This document shows positions 13,501-23,976 of a stretch of DNA of 64,000 nucleotides, in pieces. The DNA comes from Echinococcus granulosus (lineage: Eukaryota; Platyhelminthes; Cestoda; Cyclophyllidea; Taeniidae): assembly GCF_000524195.1 (NCBI RefSeq), contig NW_020170422.1:66791-130790 (forward strand), read 5' to 3'. The notes under the pieces are model-generated. The model was not told the origin of the DNA, made no database searches, and worked only from the letters and a program-made list of their open reading frames with translations. Made by a program: the position numbers and the translations under genes. Within the stretch, counting starts at the first letter, position 1. Each line of letters begins with the position of its first letter.

Positions 13501-16500
13501 TCCTCTTAGTCCACGGACACATAATCCCTGAGTTACACCTGAAGGCCTTACGATATACGGCCCTAGACGTAGGATTGTTGTGGAAAAGAAGAATTGAGAG
13601 CCTGAAAACGTGGGTGGAAGTCCAGCAGTATGCTTTTACATCCTGACTGGAATTGGCTAGGCACAATTGTCCATCGGGTGCAGAACAATTTTCAAATTTT
13701 TATAGCAACTTGCCCTGTCCTCTTTTTTTCAGCCGCATTCGCTTTGATACAGGTGTTGGTCTCTGCTTGAGATTGCCAAGTTTTAATGAAAGCCGTGATG
13801 AGAAGTTATGGTGTTTCAGCATGAAAATATTGCAAAACAGTTTTTCTATGGTTTGTTTTGACTTACTGAATTCTGGTCTTGCTGGGTTGGTAGCTGTCAT
13901 ACGAAACCCGAGATGAAGATAATTGCTGAAAGTAGGAAAGATTTCGATACCACTTTTGTCGTGGGCACAAAATTCACGGTCAATGACCTTTTGGTGTAGT
14001 ACCGAGTCCGCGATATCGAGTTTTGTGAAATCGCCAGAACTACTGCCATTGCGATGCCTAAACCATCTCTGGAGGAGTAACGAAGCATAAAATTTGGAAG
14101 TAGCCTTTTTTGTAGACTCCAAGGCGGACTAAGAGACTAGCGGCATGGGCACTTTAATGCCACTGGCGTGGGTGCTGAAAAGACGACTCGCATGACATTA
14201 CCTATTTAGCTGAGACAAATGCTGTTCTGCTACTTCGCCCTTCAAGTCTCTAGCTCTTTTATCCCTTTAACCACGCTAGCACGCTATAATTCCATGGAGC
14301 CCTCCACCGCAAGCAATGTGACGCAGACCTATCCGGCTGCGCACAGCGGGAATATTCGGACACACAATGCCAAAACCGTCCCCACCCCAGAACGGCCCGG
14401 TAAGTTACCCATGGATTCTCGCTGTCGCTCTTTTATGTGAAGAAAAATTACGGAGACCTTTGGACTAGAAGACTTGCTTCATCGACCTAGCTTCTAGAGA
14501 GATCTGCTGTTGTCCAAGGTTGTCAGAGGCGTTTTTATTTTGAACTCCGTGTTAACGCGTCAGTAACTGTTATTATGTCGTTTATTCACCAAATCGAACC
14601 GATATTGGCGCATGAACTGGTTCTGAGTGTTGTTGAAATAAATTGCAAGATCAGCAGCGACTTCTTGCATAGCGTTTACCGAATCCTTGTCCTTATTATC
14701 TGAACAAGGGCTTTAGGTGTTGAGGTTTTTCAAAAAACTCTTTGGTGTATTCATCTTTGCACGTCACCTTTCAAAATGAGTCCATTTTGCTGGCATTCAG
14801 CGGAATAGCGGCAGTGGTCCACCTAATCTGCATTTGAATCAGTATGCATGCTCGATATTGTTATAGGCCGCAAGGTTTATAGGTGACAGTGTGGAGTTTT
14901 TCGCTGTGTATGCCGGACTCACCATGTGATTGTGTATGCGGTTTTTGAAGTTTAATGGGGTGAAAATTTGCCTGCGCAAGTGGACGAGTCAAGCACACAA
15001 CGTAATTTGAACATGAATCGTGGTGAACACGCAGGGTGAAACAAACAACTACTCGTGTTTGGTGTTTCCACCCTCCCGAAGTCATAAAAGGTTAATGTGA
15101 TGAATGTAAATTAATACCTTAGGTACTGTCTTTGTGCCCTTGCTTTTGAAGACGCAGTTTAAGTGGTTCAGTTCTTCTTTCACTGACTGCAGTTGATGGA
15201 CCACGGAGGTTTAACTTCGAGCGTCAAATTAAAGAAAGGTATCTATTTCTGTGTGGCAAACCAAAGGCAACTGTTTCAACGCCATTTACCAATGATAGAT
15301 CGTCTTTAGGAAAAAAGTTTCGTGTTAGGACGGAGCAACTGATGAAATCCAAGTTTTGCGACATCTCGATTGGTATTGTTTTGCGAATCTGGCATCGTTA
15401 ATAGACGACTTGTCGGGCTAATTGTGCCGATTTAAGCAATATTGGCCCTTCATTTCGGGAAAATCATTGGAGTAGGGATTACACTGAAGGGAAGATATGA
15501 CTTTTAAAACCAAACAACGCGCTGAATGCTGTCTTATTTCCCCAAGTTCTAAAATTATGCTGAGGTGCGTTAGCGTGCGATTTTTAATGACTAATTATGG
15601 AATGGCAATGACATGACGTACATACACCTAGCGGTCAGGTGGGTTAATTTGTTGCAAACTTGCTTTCACTTCCTCCCGTCTCTTTTTTTCAGAGGATCTT
15701 TTCGCTCGTTTGGCTGAGCTTCGACGACGCAACGACCTTCAGCCCTTCCATCTACGCACCAACTATCCCGTGGAGACTCAAGTTCGTTCTTTTTTTGCCA
15801 CTTTTGGTTGTTTTACGCAGGCTAAAGATGTCAATCTAACTCTTTTTGTGATGCCGATGAGTTTACTGTTTGCCATCTTGATGGCTTTGTGTTCTTTGAA
15901 TGCCAGAAGCTGGTTGCTGTAGCCCTGAATTGAGTCACTCTGGGCTCTCTGTCGTCTGCTTGTTGTCAAAAGGCATCTTCTAACAGCGAGCGAACTTTTC
16001 AGTTCTTTTCATCTTAACATGCATTTGTTCCGACCTTGGAGTTCAAGATTTAGTCAGGGAACTGTCTGCTAAAAGATTGCATCGGTTGCTTCCTTAAGAG
16101 GGTCTCAGTTTAGCTTTAATGATGCTATCTTTCACACCCATTGTCGTAGCTCTTCTAACCCGAGTAATTACTGCCATAGACTATTTCTAGGATGAAAATC
16201 TTAATTTTGTGCATTCAATATTGGGAGGCTGTGTATGGTTCCACATAGATTCTGATGTAGGCTACCATTAAATGAGGATTACCTGAAGTACCTTTGATCG
16301 CGTAATATGAAACCGTACATGCTGAAGTTTTGCTTTCCGCAGCGATACGGGTACTATGAACTCTGAAGGCGCTAAGGCATTGAGAGGTGTGTTTGAGACA
16401 ATTTGGGAGTTTTGACCTCATGAAAGACAGGAACACAGCTTTTGAGGAGTTGTGACTGCTTTGGGTTGTCATTCGTTTCCTTACTTGGGCGTAGAAAGCT

Positions 16501-18655
16501 TTTTCAGTATCGGTTGAACCATTCTAGGAAGATCTGGGCGTCTTGGTGCCTACCATGTACTAACTTTTTGAAATGGTAGATCCCTTTGAATGATTGTGCC
16601 CACCATTTTCTATAGAAAAATCTGTCGCCTATTGATCATGGGTCCATGACCCGGGGGGTTCTCGCTACTGCTGGTAGGCAGCATTGCCTGTTTCTGTGCA
16701 TGCCATCACCACGACGACATTCTCTTTTTGTCTGTAAACTTAAGTGCCCATTTGATGTTTTGCTCAATCATCAACGGGAATCACTTAGCCTTCTTAAATA
16801 AGGCTTTAACAGAATCTTTTAAATGGCGTGGGCTGATCCCTTTTTTCTATTATGCTCAGCTACGGAGTCCAAATGAGCTCTACTCGATGCTGCAGACGGT
16901 TCACAAGAGCGGTCTGGAGCAGCAGCAACAACAACAGCATTCAGAGGCAGCTACATCTGCGGTGTCAGGGTCGGGGGTGGAGAGTAGAAGGGATGCTTCG
17001 CCGATGCCGGCCGGTCGCTCGCTGCGTCCCAAAGGCCTCCAGTCAATATCCGAAGTGCTTTTGACTGGTGCCTCGGGTATTGTGGGCGCGGAGCATCTTG
17101 ACCTCTCCTCCACTCGGGCTCGACCCACTGAGTCCTTGCTCGTACCCCGCGGTGGACAGAGTACTACTGGGGTTTGTGGTCTTTACCTCTGACATGGAAT
17201 TTCCGATTCCAACTTGTTCAGTGTGTTATTGCTCGTTGAGGTTGGCTTTTCTTCAAAGCTACATTTCATTCAGATTATGCAGCTTATCTGGTAGAGGTAT
17301 TAACGACTCATGCACTTGACACGAGTTTTAATTTTGAAACTTTTAACACCTTTGGAAGTTTATTTGGCCGGTCTAGGGGAAGTTGATTGTTACTCCTCAT
17401 TTTGCACCTTGAAACTGTTGCCCTAACGAAATTTGTTAAATGCGGGTTTTTTCTCTCTTCAAGATGGCTAAAAGTTCCAGTTAGGAAAATTTCGACGACG
17501 TTAAATCCTTTCGTGGTATCTTTGCTCCTTGGCATTGGTATTAACCATGATCGTAGTTTTTCTCCTTTTTTTCATTTCTTTCTCTTCATTAGTTAGATTA
17601 GGATTTTATTTTCCCTTGTTTAGGAACTGTCGTTATTATGCTGGAAGAAGTGCCTTTTGGTATCACTAAAAGTTATTCCTAGTTCGATAAACCTCTTTCT
17701 AAGTTATGCATTTCCACTTGAAGTCTGGAATTTTGGCCATTCACAGCCAGTTTTTTGTACCAGAAAATGACGGCTTCTTTGACCCAACATAGCTTCCTAT
17801 TTCACGGCGCGAAGAGGAGAGCGAGATGCAACCGGAAATGGTATCTATTGCAGTCAATTTTGCCCTAAAAGTGATATTTAAACGGTGGTAGTGTTTAGTC
17901 CACGCCTTTTAAGCATTATTGTATGGTACATTTTCAGGACATTCCATCCAATCGCTGCACAGAGGACCAGTTAATGATTGTAAGATGCTTTTTTATTGGC
18001 AAGATTTGCTCTCCTATTCGCTCTGTGTGGCGTTTTGGACTGAAAATCTATCCTTGTTGCGTGCTGTTTCTGTGCCGACCTTTGCTCTATTGAATAAATA
18101 CACTACTGATGTGAATTAGGAAAATATCGTGTTTTCTGTTTTTCCTAAATTTAGACCGCATCTGCACGAAACACCAGTCCATCTTGTACTGCCGTTAAGA
18201 AGGTGAGCGTTTGGAGTCGACTTACTTCTCTGTTGAGATTGTCATTCGAGTGCTTACTAGTTAGTGAATGCGTTTCACCAGCCACCTCTGGCCTTCGAAG
18301 TGGAGCTAAGCCCTCGGCAAAAACGGAGAACGGCTCCAGCTCTGATTCAGCGGAAGACGGCCTCTGAGGAGGGCGTCAAGCGTTCGAATGGTACTACCTC
18401 GAAGAGCACTGAGGAGAAGGCGCCCTCTGTAGCCAAAGTTTCCTCGACATCGGCAGCCGACCCCTCTACCTCCAAAGCCGGCAAGGACTGGGTAAGCGGT
18501 TTGGAAATTTTGGGGCTGTCGATGAGCAATAACGCATTTGGTGTTGGCAGCCATCTTGTCATTTTACCCTGCAGGTCAATCCTGTGGCGGTGGGAGCGTC
18601 AAATTCGCGGCGGCCGCTGAAGGAGGCGACTGGGAAGGTGAACAGACGCACCTAG
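1510..18655 (+). CDS. NuMA/Mud-like spindle-pole coiled-coil protein, 3' part (14 exons)
   Basis: Exons read from GT/AG borders with matching phase: 1510-1881, 3983-4099, 5897-6175, 9016-9097, 9180-9247, 10375-10426, 11534-11848, 14280-14399, 15693-15781, 16860-17171, 17938-17979, 18155-18202, 18282-18491, 18575-18655 (TAG). They sum to 2187 nt, 728 residues plus stop, in one frame throughout. The first five encode charged alpha-helical coiled coil. The 11534 exon is acidic, then Ser/Pro-rich with polyproline runs. The 15693 exon encodes RLAELRRRNDLQPFHLRTNY followed by PVETQ. Its spacing matches the human NuMA LGN-binding stretch, which has RIAELQQRN, then PPHLKTCYPLES (recalled from memory). 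The tail is basic (SPRQKRRTA), like the NLS/microtubule-binding tail of NuMA. In the family this C-terminal region links LGN/Pins to dynein for spindle orientation. The N-terminal region is not visible. Weak points are the 52-, 42- and 48-nt exons, the GTTCGT donor after 15781 and the GTTTGT donor after 17171. Extra phase-0 exons may lie in the long introns. Confidence 0.72.
7362..7535 (-). repeat. Solo LTR of TRIM-like element (diverged)
   Basis: The reverse strand matches the LTR family of this window. The shared central core reads GGCCTTTGGGCTATGC, and the right end TAGAGGGCGACA corresponds to the family end CGGGACGCTACA. The copy lies inside an intron of the NuMA-like gene, antisense to it. 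No internal element sequence is recognisable on either side. The outer 5' boundary is approximate. Confidence 0.6.
15693..15781 (+). other. Exon encoding the NuMA-type LGN/Pins-binding motif
   Basis: This 89-nt exon (2 nt of a split Glu codon, then 29 codons) reads E-DLFARLAELRRRN, then DLQPFHLRTNYPVETQ. The pattern R-x-AEL-xx-RN-xxx-P-xHL-x-T-xYP-x-E is shared with the NuMA segment that binds the TPR domain of LGN, and with the NuMA-like motif described in Drosophila Mud. The exon has a clear polypyrimidine acceptor. The donor is GTTCGT, weaker than average, but the next exon continues in phase. Confidence 0.72.
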
Positions 18656-19482
18656 CTGCCGCCTGGCCGAGACTCCAAGATTCCCATGTACACTACTGAG
18701 CCGATTCCCTTCTTTTTGTAGTCCTCCTTTTACATGGTTATGTTGTGCGCATGGGTGCGCATTATTTTAACTTTTTGTGCTATTGCGGTTTTAGTGATTA
18801 AGTAGGCGTCTTCTTATTGTTTTATTAAGTTTTGCTTTTGCTTTTTAAGAAAATCTGGGATGGTGGGATGGAAAAGGTTTGCTGTTTGTTTGTTACCCAC
18901 ATGCGGTGCTCCGATGGTTGATGCGGGTGAGGGCGGCCTGATTCGTCCCTTGAGTAGGTCGTGGCTCTTCGTAGTCCTCTAATTCTCGGTATGTTCAACG
19001 GGGGTGGGAGCGTCGCCTGTGCGAAGATTAAATCATTTCTAGTGGGAAGTGAGGTCATATTCGCGGTTATGGTTAGGTCGCAAAGCCTTGGGCTTGGTCG
19101 TGGGTCGGTTTCGTTGTACAGGTAGGGTGGCGGTGCTGTTTTGTTCGTCCGATCTTCGTTGAGGTTCGGAGTCCTCTGAAGATCTCTGATTTTACAGCAT
19201 GGTTTGCAACTTAATGACCTTGTTAGTAGAGGTGGCTATAGGGCTCGTGTTGAATGTGGGGCGCGTCAAAATGTGTCTACTGAGTGAAAGGAAGGCAGAT
19301 TATATCGTACCCATAAACTCATGCCTGTTTTATAATGTTTAAGAAAGAGCCGATTTAATGTAGACGAAGAAGGGCGTTGGACACGTAACAACAGTTGAGA
19401 GGTGGTTGGGTGATTGTAAGCATCTATCCTTATAAAGGATAGAATCATCCAAGGTTTTCAAGCACCCAGGAGCTGTGTAATA
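18656..19482. other. 3' flank of NuMA-like gene; nothing else recognised
   Basis: This stretch presumably holds the 3' UTR of the NuMA-like gene. It is T- and G-rich and has no clear AATAAA signal that I can place. Minus-strand open frames here show no recognisable protein. Confidence 0.4.
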
Positions 19483-20571
19483 TGTTGGTTGTTTGTTTAC
19501 TGTTGGTTTTGGTGAGGAGCCACTTGGTTTTGTCAATTGTACCTCACTGGGCAGGCTAAACAGTAGCCCTAACACCATTTGTAAGTTGGATACGCATGCT
19601 CTGCCCGAGAATTATGTATTATTTCTTCTTAAGGGAGGCATCGGGACGCTACATTGGTGGCAACGGAAAGCGAGTTCAATCCTAAAGGACATCTCTCCTG
19701 GTTTCTACTGCTGAGTGATAAATCCTAGCGGGACAGAAGAAGTACATTTACTATGGATGGGAGAATCGGTAATGACCCGAAACAGAAGGGCTGAAATTGA
19801 CGTCTACTTATGGCTACTACCGCAGTCAGGTGTTTTGTAGGAAAGCTATTAACAACTGAAGCTACATTAGCTGTAAACTATATGAAAGTTTCGTTGCAAG
19901 AGTTTCCTATCGTACCTGCATAAAGTTGTCAATAAAGTGAACTCATGGTACCTCCTCCACTTTCCTACTAGCTGGATAGAGCCCGGATAGGTGTGGCTAA
20001 GCAGATCCGAAATGAGAACAGCATGGCAAGGAGGAAGATCCGCGAGACCCTTCCCCAAGAACACGTATTAAAGCCCTTCCTTCCTTACAGAAATCTATTT
20101 TTAGGTCAGTGTTTCTACATCTCTATGGAGACGTATGAGAGCCAGCACAATTCACCTTTCCTGAACTCACTTCTCAAACTGGACGAAACTCCAAATGCAG
20201 TTGAGTTGCCAAGAGGGATCAACGACGTTGCGATCAAGTATTTCCTCAGTGGTGTAAAACTTTGATACCTGGCATGGCCGGCAAGTGCTTGTTTCCTTCC
20301 AGCACTGACAACGCTATAGTGGTTGGCAGAGGAGGTTGACCAGGGGGAACGCCGGAGGCGACGCTCCAAAGAGGAGAGGGCTATGCAACACGTTGTTTGT
20401 TCGCTTAAAGGTCGGTTTAAATAGAGTCACTTTTTCGGTCACTGTACTTTGCAGGGTGGGCTGATCTTTGGGCCACAACAGTACCATAATGTCTTCGATA
20501 TGCCAAGTATACATCTTCTTCCCCCAACATTACGCCTTCTTCCGTCTTCAGCGAAGTCACGGGCTGCTACA
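19483..20571 (+). mobile_element. Complete non-autonomous LTR element (TRIM-like), copy 1
   Basis: The 5' LTR is 19483-19653 (starts TGTTGGTTGTTTGTTTAC, ends CGGGACGCTACA). It is followed at once by TTGGTGGCAACGG, a plausible tRNA primer-binding site of the TTGGTGRC type. The 3' LTR is about 20394-20571 and ends GGGCTGCTACA. A purine-rich tract (AAAGAGGAGAGGG, near 20378) sits before it, as a polypurine tract would. The internal region of about 740 bp aligns with the internal regions of the copies at 53.4 and 54.9 kb, including TTGCCAAGAGGGATCAACGA. There is no gag or pol. A 90-codon open frame at 19993-20265 is not preserved in the other copies. The structure fits the terminal-repeat retrotransposons in miniature described from taeniid cestodes; identity with that family is inferred, not tested. 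Confidence 0.82.
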
Positions 20572-21070
20572 GCTCATTTATTCAATAGAGGCAGAAGCCA
20601 CATACTTTAATGTATGACTCGTCTTAAAAACGTGAAGTTTAATTGTAAGAATTAAGAGATGGAATATTTTAGTGATTATGTAGAAAACGTGAGAATTCGG
20701 CAAAGAAAGGAACAAGTTGTACATAAATAACCCAACTAAAATTTTTGGTGGTACAGAGAACTTGTTTTCTGATTAGCTGCTAAAAATCGCACTGTCCCAT
20801 TAGAACAGGCCTGAATTATTGACATTTTAACAAAATTATACCGTTCAAATATAATAATATGCTGCAAAATGCTTGTGTTGCTTTCCACTTATGTCCGCGC
20901 CTCCCATAATAGCCTCTAAATTTTGCAAGCCTTAGTTTTACCTATGCGTGGCTGAAACACTTTGTAAAATCTTCTAAATCCACTTTTTCTCTCTATTAGT
21001 CATATGCAGTGACCATGGTAACATATGCCTTGGTCTCAAGGCCATTGGGGGTGTATTAGGTTTGGTGGTA
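20572..21070. other. Intergenic; probable promoter side of PSTK
   Basis: AT-rich DNA between the LTR element and the PSTK start codon. A pyrimidine-rich tract ending in ttag at 20999 lies about 70 nt before the start codon, so it may be a spliced-leader or intron acceptor. No other feature was seen. Confidence 0.35.
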
Positions 21071-22123
21071 ATGTATCCCGATGGTACATGTGACGACATT
21101 AATGGCGTCAGAGCATTAATTTTGCTCATTGGTTTACCTGCTGCCGGCAAATCCTACATTTCTAATAAAATTGTGGATGAAAGCTCCAAATTTACCTGCA
21201 TTTTAATAGAGTTTGATGACAATATTGTTTTTGGCCAGTCGAAGGATTTTAATGTGGGTTTTTGGTTAAGTAACAAGTGTTGTAGTGGAAGAGTGAGAGA
21301 AATGCCATATATTCTAGCATCCAAACGTTTATAACAGAGTTTGGAAGTGGAAATCGTTCCTTCGAAACTCAAGGTCTTCATATTCGCCTCCCTAAAGAAA
21401 CAACAGGGGATCTTCCCGTGGTTGTCATTTTAGATGATAATTTTTACTATCGGAGCATGAGAAAGCAGTACTTTTTACTGTCAAAGGCATGTAGGTTGCT
21501 GAAATTCTCACTTTTTATGATAAGGCAGGTGTGCATATCTAACAGTTAGTCTCCGTACTCCGTTAAATTTGTGTATTGAAAGGAATGCCAAAAGAACTCC
21601 TTCTATTCCTTCGTCGGTCCTTGATCGGATGAATGAGCGTTTTGAATGGCCAGACGCCTCAAACTATCCTTGGGAACGACATAACCTGGACTTAATTGGA
21701 ACGGAAAGTAATTACCCAATCGGCACCATTGAGGCCTTCATCGACTCCGTTTTACAACAGCCCCTAATATTCATAGATATGACGAGAGTGAAAGCTGAAA
21801 AGGAGAAGTCTCGTGCTATCAACAAAGCTAATCCAATTCACGCTCTTGATGATGTCTTACGTTCCCTTGTAAATGCCTGTGTCGCATCTTTATGTAAGTT
21901 TGGCTTCTCATCTATCTCCTGATTTACCGCTTTTATAGCTTCGGACCTTAGGAAGGAGTTTGGAAAGGATTTTAGCAGGGCAAAAGTTCTCACACTCTTG
22001 CAACTGAAGCCTTTAGCCGGCGAAAAATTTGTGTTACCACGTGTGGATTTCGAGGCGTGGATTCAGGCCGCTTTCACCAAGAATGTTGCCAAAATCATTC
22101 CATTAAATATAAATCTCTTTTGA
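21071..22123 (+). CDS. PSTK: L-seryl-tRNA(Sec) kinase (PSTK)
   Basis: Four exons: 21071-21253, 21340-21494, 21529-21893, 21939-22123 (TGA). Phases agree and give 295 residues. The enzyme phosphorylates Ser-tRNA(Sec) to O-phosphoseryl-tRNA, which SepSecS then converts to Sec-tRNA, so it serves selenoprotein synthesis. A P-loop GLPAAGKS is at residues 21-28. The VVVILDDNFYYRSMRKQY block is the PSTK/KTI12-type DDxxYYxSMR signature, and LNLCIERNAKR followed by the WPD...WE region matches the family lid. The 34-nt second intron (21495-21528) is supported because the joined peptide CAYLTVSLRTPLNLCIERN has the spacing of vertebrate PSTK. The open frame continues upstream of the ATG without a stop, so an earlier start or upstream exon is possible. 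The first intron border could shift by 2 nt. Confidence 0.93.
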
Positions 22124-23976
22124 ATTAATGTCGTTTTTTTGCAATATCCCCTTGAATCGAATGGTTCACTTATAATGCGCTTTCGGTTTTTTCTTTTATT
22201 GTTTGTAGTTATCTCTATTTTTTGGCATGGGAGCTATTTTCCTATGAAATGTAAATTGGCAGAATGCCATCTTTCATTGTTTGAAATTTGCATTTTAGTG
22301 GATCAGGTCGAACTTACTATTTGTGGCTTATCGGTTACAATCCTTGCAAAGTATGTCAACGTTAGGGGCTCCGAACGGATTTGCCAAGTTCTAGCTCAAA
22401 TCTGAATATGAAATACATTTAATTTAGAGCAAAACTTACACAAGTTTGCGCGGAGTTTGGATTTCTGACACTCTTACGAGTCTGTTAAGGTCACGAAGTC
22501 GGGTTTTATTGATTCTTCCATCTGTGAGGCTCGCTCTGTGATTGGCGGATGGGATGCGGTCACGCATACAGAGTGGCAGAAGCCTATGAAAGGGCGCTAT
22601 GCACCGGTGTCCGCAGAACAATAAGGCAGCTTATGTGTTCGCTAGCCTGCCCATTGTGAGAACAGCATATGATCGACTGAAAAATGACCCGTAAGATATC
22701 AGATGTAGATTTCTTGCAGGTGAAAAGGCACTATTTTTGCTAATAAAGAGACACAGTCAGCAAAATTGTTTTATTATCCATAAACAATTTGTCAACTCCC
22801 GTAGATATTTTTAATATACTCTTCTCTTTCTTTTCTTTCAAAATAAAAGGTCAACTTTAATGCGGCATGTTTACAGTAGCGGCGTCTGGCAAGTGTTTTG
22901 AACTACTTCTCAATACTTAATCTTCTCTAGTTCCCCTATCTGGCAGTTTATTTGCGACATACCCCGTTTCCTGAAAAATGGGCCTGTACCACAGCCCACT
23001 TCGCCTTTTGATCGCTATCCCAACAGGCATATGTTGCATGAGGCGTTCTTTAGTTACACTAGGATGGACCCAAATTCCTTGGTTCCGCCCAACTTCAAGA
23101 CTCAGTGTAGTTTTCATTAGCCTAATCTGTTCTGGGCCCGTGTAGTTTCAGCTTTTTGCATCATTTTTGTGTATTGACTAGTTGATCAGGTCTAACATGA
23201 GCCTACGCCATTGCACCGCGATAATATGCATAGTAGTTTGGAGACTGGTAGTATACGTGCATGAGCAGAGCCTTATACCACCGGTGTAGAAGTTGATTTA
23301 GAAGTAGAACAAATATCGTCGTACTGTGAGGCCTCTCTGCGATCACTTCTGCTTTGGTGAACCACGATGCAGGGTGGTAGATCCAAGAATGAATTCTAAC
23401 CGCTGCAAGACCTCGGAATCCACCACTAGTTGTGCATATCCCAGATTTTACGCCTTTCTGTAGAATTTAAGGTCGTTGGTTCATTTGCAAGCGACTTATT
23501 TGGACCGGATAACTCTCCATATACTTACCTTATTTCGTGGAACGATTTATAAAGGTATAGAATTACTTGAAAGACAGCAATTATGATCTATTTTCATTTA
23601 ACCCCCACTCTTTTGCCAACGACGTTGCTAAGCGACCTGTAGGAGTTTTCCTTAGATCTGCAATAAGGAAAATCATTCTGACAACCCATTTTGCAAATGT
23701 CAACTATTTAAGCAAATATTTTATTTACTATTCTGCTTTGTTCAATTCTGGGATTGAAATGTCTTGGTAGATTTCCCAATACACGTCATCACGGATCCAT
23801 TTATTTGCAGCAGGTCCTCCTCTTTGACCTATTCAGTAGTATTGTCCTTTCTTTAAAACACACCATAAGATGTTTGTCAAGAGGCAGCTTCAATCGGGAC
23901 CCAAATCACGGGTAACATAGGCAGAATTCCATGTTAAGTGATCCCCGTAATAATATTTCTGACTTAAAATTGCCTC
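22124..23976. other. Intergenic PSTK-RSPH3, no feature recognised
   Basis: No exon-like reading frame, LTR or RNA gene was recognised in these 1.85 kb. Small open frames at 22139-22405 and 23567-23770 are AT-rich and low in codon structure, and I do not count them as genes. Confidence 0.4.

Noticed and set aside
19641..19700. tRNA-like B box (GAGTTCAATCC) suggesting a tRNA-derived SINE
   Set aside because: The paired LTRs, the primer-site position and the polypurine tract explain the repeat better; no A box at the right distance was found.
19993..20265. 90-codon frame inside LTR element copy 1
   Set aside because: The frame is not kept in the other copies of the element, and the sequence shows no gag or protease motif.
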